A stretch of 21,400 nucleotides of DNA from Pseudomonadota bacterium (lineage in GTDB: Bacteria; Pseudomonadota; Gammaproteobacteria; Pseudomonadales; Halieaceae): the NCBI GenBank assembly GCA_030591305.1, contig JAUVBI010000019.1, forward strand, positions 1 to 21,400, in the 5' to 3' direction. The notes beneath the pieces were generated by a model. That model was not told the origin of the DNA and did not search any database. It saw only the letters and a list, made by a program, of their open reading frames with translations. Of this stretch, positions 1 to 8,347 are shown piece by piece. The number at the start of each line of letters is the position of its first letter. The stretch's first letter is position 1. The position numbers and the translations under genes were made by a program.

Positions 1-1219
1 GATCAAAAATAGGTAGCAGGATTGCCAGCACAATTGTCAGTACCATTCCGCCCATAATAACGACCATCAGCGGCTCAAAAATGCTCATCATGGTACCCAG
101 GGTCATCTCCAGTTCACGCTCCTGGTTGCTTGCCGAGCGTTCCAGCATGGTTTCCAACTCGCCACTGGCCTCCCCACTGGCCACCATATGAACCATCATA
201 GGGGGAAACCGCCCACTTTGGCCCAGGGCGCGATGCAAGCTGCTGCCCTCCTGCACTTGTTCAGCCACCCGCCGGCTGTCTTCACGCAACACCAGATTGC
301 TTAACACCTGTCCGGCAATGCGCAGGGACTCCAGCAGGGGGACCCCACTGGCCATGAGAATACTCAAGGTGGAGGCAAACCTGGCGGTATCCATGGCGGT
401 CACCAGACCGGAAATACCGGGCAACTTCAGCAACAACCCATGCCAGCGTTTTTTCCTCGCCACATCACGCAGCAGGTGGCGCCACAAAAAGACCAGAGTG
501 ACAAGCGCGACCAACAACCAGATACCGTCTTCCTGTAAAAAATTACTGGTGGCAATCAGACCTCGGGTCAACACCGGCAATTGGGTTTGTGTATGGGCAA
601 AAATACCGATCAGTTCGGGTACCACAAAGACCATCAGGGCCGTGACAACGGCCAGTGCTACGCCCAACAGAATAAAGGGATAGATCATGGCCATCTTCAA
701 CTTTTGTTGCGTATATTGGCTGTTTTCGCTGTAGTCGGCGAGTTGCTCCAGGACGGGGCCCAAAAAACCCGCGTGCTCCCCGGCATTGACCATGGCACGG
801 TACATTTCATTGAATACCTGCGGGAATTCACCCATGGCATAGGCCAGTGTATGCCCCTCTGCCACCCGCGACCGAACCTGTAGCAGTATCCCCTTTATGC
901 GGGGTTTACGGCTTTGCTCAGCCACCGCAGTCAGGCATTCATCCAGAGGCAGGTTGGACTGAACCAGCGTTGCCAGCTGCCGGGTCAACAGGGCAAAATC
1001 AGCTTTGCTGACTCGCGCTTGTAGAAAATGGGTTTTTAACCCAATACCGGCCCTGCTGTCCGATGAGCCACCCAACTGCTTATTGGCCAGGCCCACTTCC
1101 ACCGGGCGCAATGCCTGCCCACGCAATTGAGTCCTGACCTGACGTTCGGAGTCGCCCTCCAGTACACCCTTGACCAGTTTCCCGTCACTGTTTAGCGCCC
1201 GATATCGATAAGCTGTCAT
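1..1219 (-). CDS. gspF: Type II secretion inner-membrane platform protein GspF (3' end missing)
   Basis: Reading the minus strand from the ATG at 1219 gives an uninterrupted frame to the window edge (about 406 codons). It begins MTAYRYRALNSDGKLVKG, the usual GspF/PilC opening. Two T2SSF domains can be seen. The first includes a DFALLTRQLATLVQSNLPL stretch, and the second a TARFASTLSMASGVPLLESL stretch. Hydrophobic helices separate and follow them, with the last ending near AILLPIFD. Family members are about 400-410 residues, so only a few C-terminal residues should be missing. GspF is the polytopic cytoplasmic-membrane component that links the GspE ATPase to the pseudopilus assembly platform. 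It lies 16 bases after gspE in the same operon, and its ribosome-binding site is poor, so translation may be coupled. The identity is secure; only the exact C-terminus is unseen. Confidence 0.95.
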   Translation of the reverse strand, partial: MTAYRYRALNSDGKLVKGVLEGDSERQVRTQLRGQALRPVEVGLANKQLGGSSDSRAGIGLKTHFLQARVSKADFALLTRQLATLVQSNLPLDECLTAVAEQSRKPRIKGILLQVRSRVAEGHTLAYAMGEFPQVFNEMYRAMVNAGEHAGFLGPVLEQLADYSENSQYTQQKLKMAMIYPFILLGVALAVVTALMVFVVPELIGIFAHTQTQLPVLTRGLIATSNFLQEDGIWLLVALVTLVFLWRHLLRDVARKKRWHGLLLKLPGISGLVTAMDTARFASTLSILMASGVPLLESLRIAGQVLSNLVLREDSRRVAEQVQEGSSLHRALGQSGRFPPMMVHMVASGEASGELETMLERSASNQERELEMTLGTMMSIFEPLMVVIMGGMVLTIVLAILLPIFD

Positions 1220-1235
1220 CGCTGCGCGTCCCGGG

Positions 1236-2762
1236 TCAGTTAGTGCTTGTTACGCGCAAAACTTCTTCCATGCTGGTGTCCCCTGCCAACACCCGTCGAC
1301 GACCGTCCTCCAATATTCCAGGCCCCCGTCTGCGCGCCTCCTGCAACAAACCCTGGTCACCGGCGCCACCGTGGATCATACGCCGCATGTCATCATCGAC
1401 TTCAATAAACTCATAGATACCGGAGCGCCCGCGGTAGCCCATGTAATTGCATTGGTCGCAGCCCACTGCCTGGTAAATTTTGTGTTCATCATTAGGCTCA
1501 AGCCCCAAAAGTGCCAACTCGGACTCAGTGGGTGCCACCGTTTCCCGGCACTCGGTACACAGTAAGCGAATCAGCCGCTGAGCCATCACGGCGATTAAAC
1601 TGGATGAAAGCAGAAAACGCTCCACCCCCATGTCCTGCAGGCGGGTGACAGCGCCAACCGCTGTATTGGTATGCAAGGTGGACAACACCAGGTGCCCGGT
1701 CAGTGATGCCTGCACCGCAATCTGTGCCGTTTCCAGATCGCGAATTTCCCCGACCATGACGATATCCGGGTCCTGCCGTAAAATCGCGCGCAGCCCGCGG
1801 GCAAAGGTCATATCCACCTTGGGGTTCACCTGGGTTTGCCCAACCCCGGGCAACATATATTCAATGGGGTCTTCAATGGTTAGAATGTTTCGGGACGTTT
1901 CATTGATGTGGGACAGCCCCGCATACAACGTAGTGGTTTTACCGGAACCGGTGGGCCCGGTTACCAAAATAATGCCGTAGGGGCTTTGCAAGGATTTTTT
2001 ATACGCGCCCAGAACCTGTTCACTCATCGCCAGTTGGGAGAGGTCGAGTTGCCCTGCGTGCTTGTCCAGCAACCTCAACACAACCCGCTCACCGTGAGCG
2101 GAGGGCATGGTAGACATACGAATATCCACCGCATGACCCGCTATTTTTACCGATATTCGCCCGTCCTGGGGCACGCGCTTTTCTGCTATATCCAGCTTGG
2201 CCATCACCTTGAGCCGCGAGACCAGCAGCGGGGCCAGCATCCGCTTGGGAGACAAAACCTCGGCCAACATACCATCTATGCGATAGCGTACACTGAGCCT
2301 GTCTTCAAAAGTCTCGATATGAATATCAGAAGCTTTCTCGCGCACCGCCTGGGACAGAACGGCGTTGATCAGGCGAATAATAGGCGCGTCATCTTCGGCG
2401 TCCATCAGGTCACCCATTTCGGGAATTTCATCCGCCAGGCGACTGAGATCTGCATCCGAGCTGATATCCTCCGCCATTTGCACCGCTTCATTGTTGCCGC
2501 GCTGATAGCTCTGGGACAAGCGTTTTTGAAATTCACTCTCGGTAATGGCCTGCAATTCAAAGCTGCAACCCAGGTAGCGCCGCAACTCTGTTAATACCGT
2601 GACCGAGGGCAAACTCTGGTGAAACACCAGGGGGGGGTGTGCGTTCCCATCCAGCAGCACACCGTGCGCCTTGGCAAAAGCAAATGGCAGGCGCAGGTCG
2701 AAGTCAGAGGCGTTTTCTGCAATAAATGTGTTAGAAGAGGGGGCGATAGCAGATGAAGTCAT
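1236..2762 (-). CDS. gspE: Type II secretion traffic ATPase GspE
   Basis: This 508-residue protein powers pseudopilus assembly from the cytoplasmic face of the T2SS. An N-terminal GspE/MshE-type region covers roughly residues 1-120. The ATPase core carries Walker A GPTGSGKT at 269-276, the Asp box EDPIEY at 297-302, Walker B DPDIVMVGEIRD at 331-342 and the His box TGHLVLSTLHTN at 355-366. Four cysteines in two CxxC pairs (402/405 and 435/438) form the metal-binding motif typical of GspE and absent from many twitching ATPases. Its length fits the family. The ATG overlaps the gspD stop as ATGA, so the two genes are probably translationally coupled. No key residue is missing. Confidence 0.97.
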   Translation of the reverse strand: MTSSAIAPSSNTFIAENASDFDLRLPFAFAKAHGVLLDGNAHPPLVFHQSLPSVTVLTELRRYLGCSFELQAITESEFQKRLSQSYQRGNNEAVQMAEDISSDADLSRLADEIPEMGDLMDAEDDAPIIRLINAVLSQAVREKASDIHIETFEDRLSVRYRIDGMLAEVLSPKRMLAPLLVSRLKVMAKLDIAEKRVPQDGRISVKIAGHAVDIRMSTMPSAHGERVVLRLLDKHAGQLDLSQLAMSEQVLGAYKKSLQSPYGIILVTGPTGSGKTTTLYAGLSHINETSRNILTIEDPIEYMLPGVGQTQVNPKVDMTFARGLRAILRQDPDIVMVGEIRDLETAQIAVQASLTGHLVLSTLHTNTAVGAVTRLQDMGVERFLLSSSLIAVMAQRLIRLLCTECRETVAPTESELALLGLEPNDEHKIYQAVGCDQCNYMGYRGRSGIYEFIEVDDDMRRMIHGGAGDQGLLQEARRRGPGILEDGRRRVLAGDTSMEEVLRVTSTN

Positions 2763-4807
2763 GGTGCATCGGTGGGGGCCGCCTCACTTTCACGCTTGAT
2801 TTCTTCCAGCTGTTTTATCTGCTCCTCCCACTCGGGTAAAAGGGGCAGTTCGTCATCGGGCAGATACATAAGCCCGGCTTCAATCCGTTGCTGTTGCTTT
2901 TCACGAATATAGCGATACTTGTCAGCGGTCGCACCAGCCACTTGTTCATCGTCGCGGATAATGGTGGGGCGGATAAAGATCAGCAGATTGGTCTTGGTGA
3001 TTTTCTCGGCGTCGCTGCGAAATAATCGGCCCAGGAAAGGAATGTCACCCAGAAAAGGCACTTTCTGGGTGCTGTTTTGCACGTCTTCCTTGATCAGCCC
3101 CCCCAGTACAATCATGCGTTTGTCAGAAGCCAGTACCTTGGTCTTGATTTTGCGCTCGTTGGTAATCAGGTCCGATGCAACAACCGATTTGAGAGACAAG
3201 CTGGATACTTCCTGTTCGATATCCAGCACCACAGAATTGCCTTCGTTGATATGGGGCGTCACCCTGAGTGTAATACCCACGTTCTCCCGCTGAATGGTCT
3301 GGAATGGGTTTTGCGCGCCGTCGCCACCTGAACCGGTATTGGTAAAAGAGCCGGTGACAAAGGGCACGTTCTCACCAACCGTAATATACGCCTCCTGGTT
3401 GTCCAGGGTCAGCAGGCTGGGCGTGGAAAGAATATTGGCATTGGACTGCTCCTCCAGGGCGTTAAGAATAACTGTCATGGAGAGATCATCGCTGATAGTG
3501 CCCCAGCCCAGGGAGAAACCCGGGGTACTGGCAAGGGCGGTTGCAAGGTCGCCCAGGTTGGCATCCCCACCCGTCTCGCCACCTTCACTGGTAGGTGGAA
3601 GCAGGGCGCCGGCAATATTCCTCGCCCGGGCATCCCCCGCATTAATATTACTGCCATAGGCTCCGCTGTCATTGGCAAACAGCCACTGCAGCCCCAGATC
3701 CTGGCCTTCGGTAACTGTCATCTCGACGATAATAGCCTCCACCAACACCTGGGCGCGACGGATATCCAGGCGGTGTATAACCGCCTCAATGGACGCCATT
3801 TCGTCTGCATCAGCAGTAATAATGAGTGCATTAGTGCCCACGTCCGCCTCTACGGTCGAGGTATTTTTAGTGCTCTGGGGTTTCTTTCCATCGCCTGTAC
3901 CCAGGCGGGAGATATTCTGCATAACCCGGGTGAGAACCTCGGCCAGCTCAGTGGCCTGGGCATACTCCAGATAGATAACCTTTACGTTGCCACTCTGTTC
4001 CAAAGGGGTATCCAGGTAGGCGATCAACTTGGCAATCCTGGAGCGCTCCAGCTCATCACCATTAACCAGGACACTGTTAGTGCGACTGTCGGCCACCAAC
4101 AAAACCTCCGCCTCCATCACCCCGCTCTGCTTGGCCTCAGACTTATTCAACTTATCCAGCATGCGGACAATATCCTCGGCCACCGCATATCTTAGCTTCA
4201 CGATGTCGGTCTTCTGGATAGCCGACTTATCCATGCGCTCTATGATGCTACGGATACGATTAATATTGGCTGCCACATCGGAAATAATAATCGCATTACT
4301 GGGCGCATACGCTGCCATATGCGCCTGTTGCGGCACCAGGGGGCGCAGCACCGGAATTAATTTGGCAGCGGAGATGTTTTCCAGACTGATGACCTGGGTG
4401 ACGTACTCATCATTTAGGCCTATGTTGCCGCTGTCGAGAACCGCGACGGGCGAGGAGCGAGCATCCTTACTGGGAATAACCCGGATAATGCCGCCAGAGC
4501 GTACGGCAGTGTAGCCGTGCACTTCCAGTATAGATAAAAAGAGGTCATATAACTCACTGCGCGACACGGGTTTGGCCGACACAACTTTCACCTTGCCCTT
4601 TACCGCGGGGTCGACCACGATGGTCGTGCCCGTAGCTTCCGAGACGAACTTGATCAACTCCTGAATATCTGTGTCTTTCAGGTTTACGGTAAAGTCCTGG
4701 GCGACAACCGCCAGCGCTGCAAAATACAATCCTGCGAGCAGATAAGAAATCGGGGTTTTCAGTATTCGACCCAAAACAGTCACGTCATGCTTTCCTTTAT
4801 TGGCCAT
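2759..4807 (-). CDS. gspD: Type II secretion outer-membrane secretin GspD
   Basis: This is the secretin that forms the outer-membrane channel of the T2SS. An N0 domain (FTVNLKDTDIQELIKFV and following) is followed by repeated N1-N3 domains with NAIIISD and NALIITA signatures. The C-terminal secretin domain has VPFVTGSF and VPFLGDIPFLGRLFR segments and ends in a short acidic S-domain-like tail. An N-terminal hydrophobic stretch ending VVA before QDF looks like a signal peptide. I chose the ATG at 4807 because a weak GAAAG lies about 8 bases upstream. An in-frame GTG at 4825 would add six residues but has no visible ribosome-binding site. The gene follows gspC by about 43 bases and overlaps gspE by 4. 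A Gly/Asn-rich loop (roughly 390-430) is a common variable insert in this family. Confidence 0.96.
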   Translation of the reverse strand: MANKGKHDVTVLGRILKTPISYLLAGLYFAALAVVAQDFTVNLKDTDIQELIKFVSEATGTTIVVDPAVKGKVKVVSAKPVSRSELYDLFLSILEVHGYTAVRSGGIIRVIPSKDARSSPVAVLDSGNIGLNDEYVTQVISLENISAAKLIPVLRPLVPQQAHMAAYAPSNAIIISDVAANINRIRSIIERMDKSAIQKTDIVKLRYAVAEDIVRMLDKLNKSEAKQSGVMEAEVLLVADSRTNSVLVNGDELERSRIAKLIAYLDTPLEQSGNVKVIYLEYAQATELAEVLTRVMQNISRLGTGDGKKPQSTKNTSTVEADVGTNALIITADADEMASIEAVIHRLDIRRAQVLVEAIIVEMTVTEGQDLGLQWLFANDSGAYGSNINAGDARARNIAGALLPPTSEGGETGGDANLGDLATALASTPGFSLGWGTISDDLSMTVILNALEEQSNANILSTPSLLTLDNQEAYITVGENVPFVTGSFTNTGSGGDGAQNPFQTIQRENVGITLRVTPHINEGNSVVLDIEQEVSSLSLKSVVASDLITNERKIKTKVLASDKRMIVLGGLIKEDVQNSTQKVPFLGDIPFLGRLFRSDAEKITKTNLLIFIRPTIIRDDEQVAGATADKYRYIREKQQQRIEAGLMYLPDDELPLLPEWEEQIKQLEEIKRESEAAPTDAP

Positions 4808-4850
4808 TATTATAGCTTTCAACACACATTAAGCGCACGGCATGACTGTA

Positions 4851-5939
4851 TCATTCTTCAGGACCGGTATCATCCAGGCTGACGCTCACAGTCAACTGTT
4901 CATCGCCCCGCTGCAGATCGAAAACAGCCTCTCCTGCAGAGCGCATAAGCTGGTATAAGCGCACCGTATTTCCCGGATCGGTAAGGGCAAGACCGTTGAC
5001 TGCTGTTATCACGTCGCCGGTTTTAAAACCCAACTGATTAAATTGTGAACGATCGGACCCGGGCGCAACCTTGTAACCCAGTAGCTGGCCCTCCTCCCTC
5101 ACAGCGGAAATACGCACCAACTCCGCCAGGGATTGGGGATTTTGATAGAGTTGCCGGCGGTAACTCTTGGCCAGAGCTGTAGTATCAGCCTCGCCGCGTT
5201 TATCAATTGCCCGTGCTGCACCGTCTGTTATCGCTGGGGAAAAATTGATTTTCTTATTTTGTCCGGCGGGTATTTGAGCACTTAACACGGTGTCCTCAAA
5301 CAATACAAGCAATTCATAGGTTCCCCTGTTGTCGATGACAACCCTGTCCGGTAACACTTTGGCCAAAACTACCCTGCCTGAAACAGGCAGTTTGTCTTCA
5401 ACGGCATAGACCTGTTGTTTGGATTTGTACTCTATGATGGCGTGCCCCAGACCACTCACTGTGGATGCAACAATGCCCCGCAGACGCAGATCGAGGCGGG
5501 TTTCTTTGGCACCCTCTTCAATACCCTCACGTCCGGTTGCCTGCTCCTCCAACGGTTGACTGGTGACAAGGGCAGCTGCCGCTTCGTCGGCCTTACCCAA
5601 TAAGTGCCAGGACAGCATTTGGTCAAGGTCCAGCGGGTCAACCTCACGACTCGCTGCAGTGGCCTCCACGGGATTGAGAATGACAATATCGGGCGGTAAG
5701 CTGGTTTCTGTTTGGGGAAATAGCGCCCAGACTAACCTGGCACAAGCAAGAACCAGCCATATCAGGGCCAGGCCAATGACAAGCTGACGTATGCGGTGAG
5801 CCTTCGCAGGCTGCGCCAGGGTTGCGAACAGATCACTGAATACCGCAGAGCCCTGCTCGAGCACACTGGTGATTCTGGTAAACGGCTGGCCCGACAAGGC
5901 ACACTCCCTGAATAATGAGTGTTTTATTATAAGGGGCAT
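4851..5939 (-). CDS. gspC: Type II secretion inner-membrane coupling protein GspC
   Basis: GspC connects the inner-membrane platform to the secretin and helps select substrates. In the longest reading (362 residues) there is a cytoplasmic N-terminus, one membrane helix at about 52-74 and a linker. A homology-region domain follows (RLRGIVASTVSGLGHAIIE onwards), and a C-terminal PDZ domain (about 280-355) contains FKTGDVITAVNG. It is the first gsp gene of the run. The start is uncertain. The ATG at 5939 has no ribosome-binding site and lies upstream of a TATAAT at 5931-5926, so a transcript from that promoter would omit it. A TTG at 5897 has AGGGAG six bases upstream and would give a 348-residue protein that still contains the whole membrane helix. 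I list the longer form as the outer limit. Confidence 0.9.
   Translation of the reverse strand: MPLIIKHSLFRECALSGQPFTRITSVLEQGSAVFSDLFATLAQPAKAHRIRQLVIGLALIWLVLACARLVWALFPQTETSLPPDIVILNPVEATAASREVDPLDLDQMLSWHLLGKADEAAAALVTSQPLEEQATGREGIEEGAKETRLDLRLRGIVASTVSGLGHAIIEYKSKQQVYAVEDKLPVSGRVVLAKVLPDRVVIDNRGTYELLVLFEDTVLSAQIPAGQNKKINFSPAITDGAARAIDKRGEADTTALAKSYRRQLYQNPQSLAELVRISAVREEGQLLGYKVAPGSDRSQFNQLGFKTGDVITAVNGLALTDPGNTVRLYQLMRSAGEAVFDLQRGDEQLTVSVSLDDTGPEE
5926..5931 (-). promoter_or_regulatory. gspC: Possible -10 box for the gsp operon
   Basis: A perfect TATAAT lies on the minus strand inside the first codons of the longest gspC reading. The hexamer 17 bases upstream (TATTAA) is a poor -35 match, so this rests on the -10 alone. 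Start of transcription would fall near 5919, upstream of an AGGGAG ribosome-binding site and the TTG at 5897. It may be chance in AT-rich sequence. Confidence 0.35.
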
Positions 5940-5976
5940 GCAGGAAAGTTAATACCGATATTACAGGGGTGGGGTG

Positions 5977-6152
5977 GACCGAAAGGAGACTTAATTTAGC
6001 GTTGTTTCGGGCCGATCTGGGTGGCGGTCTGACCGGACACGCAGTGAATCCAACCATGGAGGCTCGTATCGCGCATCCGTGCGCTCCACGGTCCGGTCAG
6101 GCCGCCACCCAGTTCAACCCTTCTCTTCGCTAAATTAAGTCTCCTTTCGGTC
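5977..6152. repeat. Long imperfect palindromic intergenic element (MITE/REP-like)
   Basis: The outer arms at 5977-6001 and 6128-6152 are perfect 25-base inverted copies, opening GACCGAAAGGAGACTTAATT. The inner arms at 6017-6038 and 6091-6112 are 22 bases with a single T-G difference, which is a wobble pair in RNA. About 15 unpaired bases separate the outer and inner arms on each side, and a 52-base centre closes the structure. The element lies after the sat stop and before gspC. I see no open reading frame of note and no obvious target-site duplication. GC-rich palindromes with a similar centre are, as far as I recall, dispersed between genes in marine gammaproteobacteria, but copy number cannot be judged from one window. 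It could act as an RNA hairpin at the end of the sat transcript. Confidence 0.8.
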
Positions 6153-6193
6153 TTTACGCTCTGTAATCATCTACCAAGGTTTTAAGCTTAGCC

Positions 6194-7381
6194 TTATGAA
6201 TCAAGACTCTGATAATGGTCCATTAATATCTTCGCGACCTCGGGCCGGGAAAACTCTGGCGGCGGTGCAATACCCTGCCCCAGCATCTCACGCACCTTGG
6301 TACCGGACAGGAGAACAAAGTCGTCCATGCTGTGGTCGGGGACGTCGCGCATCATCACCACCTTGTCCAGCTTCTTGCTGTAGGCGGTGTGGTCCGCACT
6401 GTATATTTCGAGTTGCAGTGCACCTTCGGGAACTTCCTCGTCGAAGATGGCCTGGGCATCGAAACCGCCGTAGTAGTCACCCACCCCGGCGTGATCACGG
6501 CCTACAATCAAGTGCGTGCAACCGGAGTTTTGGCGGAAAACCGCGTGCAGTACGGCCTCACGGGGGCCTGCATACAGCATATCGAAGCCGTAGCCTGTTA
6601 CCATGACCGTATTGGCCGGGAAGTAGACATCTACCATTTTCCGAATGGAAGCGTCACGGACGTCGGCGGGAATGTCACCTGGCTTGAGCTTGCCCAGCAA
6701 CATATGGATAAGAATGCCATCGGCATTCAGGTCGTTCATCGCCATGCGGCACAGTTCTTCGTGGGCACGGTGCATGGGGTTGCGGGTCTGGAAGGCCACA
6801 ACTTTTTCCCAGCCATTTTTGGCTATTTCAGCGCGAATTTCCACGGCAGTGCGGAACGTCTCGGGGAAATCGGACTGGAAGTATGAGAAACCCAAAACCT
6901 GGATGGGACCCGAAAGCAGCGTGCGACCGAGGCTCTTGAATGTTGCAACGCCAGGATGATTTGCGTCATCGCTGCGGAAAATTTTCTCCGCCATAAAGTC
7001 GATCTGTCCATCACTTACTGACTCTACCGCTTCCACGTCCATTATCGCCAGAACGGGATTCCCCTCTACATTGGGGTCGCGCAGGGCAATGCGTGACCCG
7101 GCTTCAATACCGCTCTCATCGGTCAGGTTCACAATGGGCACGGGCCAGAACAGGCCATCAACTGTGTGCATATTCTCGGCAACATTGAGGGCATCAGCCA
7201 GGTTCATATAACCTGTCAGGGGGTTAAAGTAACCGGCGGCCAACATCACGGCATTGGCCGCAGCAGCTGAGTTAAGTAACAGCGAAGGTAGGGATTCAGC
7301 TTCTTCTAACAGCGCTGCACGTTGAGTTTCGTCTGCCACATACAGGGCATTAAGTTGGTCAGAACCATGGGGTTTAATCAT
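6194..7381 (-). CDS. sat: ATP sulfurylase (sulfate adenylyltransferase, single-subunit Sat type)
   Basis: The 395-residue enzyme makes adenosine 5'-phosphosulfate (APS) and pyrophosphate from ATP and sulfate in the cytoplasm. Diagnostic motifs are QTRNPMHRAH at 198-207, GRDHAGVG at 294-301 and SGTKVR at 359-364. This is the homomeric Sat family, unrelated to the CysD/CysN heterodimer used by E. coli. No APS kinase domain is fused to it; that activity is encoded by cysC, 26 bases upstream in the same direction. The ATG at 7381 is preceded by a good GGAG. The pair should deliver PAPS for sulfate assimilation or sulfation. No apr or dsr genes lie nearby, so a role in sulfur oxidation is not supported here. 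Confidence 0.95.
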   Translation of the reverse strand: MIKPHGSDQLNALYVADETQRAALLEEAESLPSLLLNSAAAANAVMLAAGYFNPLTGYMNLADALNVAENMHTVDGLFWPVPIVNLTDESGIEAGSRIALRDPNVEGNPVLAIMDVEAVESVSDGQIDFMAEKIFRSDDANHPGVATFKSLGRTLLSGPIQVLGFSYFQSDFPETFRTAVEIRAEIAKNGWEKVVAFQTRNPMHRAHEELCRMAMNDLNADGILIHMLLGKLKPGDIPADVRDASIRKMVDVYFPANTVMVTGYGFDMLYAGPREAVLHAVFRQNSGCTHLIVGRDHAGVGDYYGGFDAQAIFDEEVPEGALQLEIYSADHTAYSKKLDKVVMMRDVPDHSMDDFVLLSGTKVREMLGQGIAPPPEFSRPEVAKILMDHYQSLDS

Positions 7382-7407
7382 TACTTTCTCCGTTTTGTAC
7401 TGTGTAT

Positions 7408-8025
7408 TCAGGCCTTGATAATGCCGCGTTCGCGCAGCATTGCCACTATGATATCGACTTCTTCGGTCAGGGATTGTTGGTCTGAGTGCAAATGGATTTC
7501 AGCCCGGGGTGGCGCCTCATAGGGGTCATCAATGCCGGTAAAGTTTTTAATCTCTCCCGCTCTTGCTTTTTTGTACAGACCCTTGGGGTCGCGACTCTCG
7601 GCCACCTCCAGAGAACAATCTACAAAGATTTCGATAAAATCCATGTCGGCCTCTTCATGCAGGGCACGCACCTGATCACGATCTGCCGCGTAGGGGCTGA
7701 TAAAGCTGCTCAGGGCGATAACACCGGTATCGACAAATAATTTGGCGATTTCTCCAATACGACGGATATTCTCTGTTCTATCTTCGGCGCTGAACCCCAG
7801 ATTCTTGTTGATACCCAGGCGAACATTGTCTCCATCGAGTCGATAGCTGAGCACACCTAACTCACTCAATACACCTTCCAACTCTACCGCCACAGTACTT
7901 TTTCCGCTGCCGGACAAACCGGTAAACCAGAGTGTCGCACCCTTGTGACCCACCAGTTTCGCCCTGTGCTCCCGGGTTATATCACCTTCATGCCAATGGA
8001 CATTGGTTGCTTTTTGCTCAGCCAT
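7408..8025 (-). CDS. cysC: Adenylylsulfate (APS) kinase CysC
   Basis: This 205-residue kinase phosphorylates APS to 3'-phosphoadenosine 5'-phosphosulfate (PAPS) using ATP. It carries the P-loop GLSGSGKST at 36-44, the substrate-binding DGDNVR at 64-69, NLGFS at 75-79, and a KGLYKKARAGEI lid region near 138-150. All are standard for CysC. The start at 8025 is supported by an AAGGAG about 7 bases upstream. It is the first gene of the cysC-sat pair, and the 111-base gap upstream probably holds its promoter, though I could not pick out convincing -35/-10 boxes there. Length and motifs are complete. Confidence 0.96.
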   Translation of the reverse strand: MAEQKATNVHWHEGDITREHRAKLVGHKGATLWFTGLSGSGKSTVAVELEGVLSELGVLSYRLDGDNVRLGINKNLGFSAEDRTENIRRIGEIAKLFVDTGVIALSSFISPYAADRDQVRALHEEADMDFIEIFVDCSLEVAESRDPKGLYKKARAGEIKNFTGIDDPYEAPPRAEIHLHSDQQSLTEEVDIIVAMLRERGIIKA

Positions 8026-8136
8026 TTTTCTCTCCTTTGTTCTCTTAAGTGTACGTACGAATTGTTTTCAAACAGTTTGACAGCTCACAGGGTTCAGCAT
8101 ATCACCCTTACGGGCGGTACCGAGGGCACTACAGGT

Positions 8137-8313
8137 TTACCAATAGTGTTGAGCCAGTGATAGAACCAGACTCAGTCCCACCAGAGGCAGCAGCCAGCGG
8201 CGCAATTGCGCCATACGCCGAGGGTCGGCAGGTTTACCAAACCGCTCACCCAGCACAACCATCAAAGCGATGCCACTGAAGACAAATAGAAGTATCAACA
8301 ACAGGTTGTTCAT
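8137..8313 (-). CDS. Small two-helix membrane protein of unknown function
   Basis: I do not recognise a function. From the ATG at 8313 the product has 58 residues. A first hydrophobic helix (LLLILLFVFSGIALMVVL) is followed by a basic loop (GERFGKPADPRRMAQLRRW) and a second helix (LLPLVGLSLVLSL). The positive loop suggests both termini face the periplasm. A longer frame from 8400 overlaps the end of the carbonic anhydrase gene and adds residues without membrane or signal character, so I prefer the internal ATG. No strong ribosome-binding site precedes it. It lies 34 bases after the carbonic anhydrase gene on the same strand, so it may be co-transcribed. Confidence 0.6.
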   Translation of the reverse strand: MNNLLLILLFVFSGIALMVVLGERFGKPADPRRMAQLRRWLLPLVGLSLVLSLAQHYW

Positions 8314-8347
8314 GAGTAAGCTGTCGCATAGAAAAACAGGGGCGACA

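Noticed and set aside
1371..4514. Long plus-strand frames opposite gspE and gspD.
   Set aside because: They are antisense shadows of strongly supported genes, with no domain signatures of their own.
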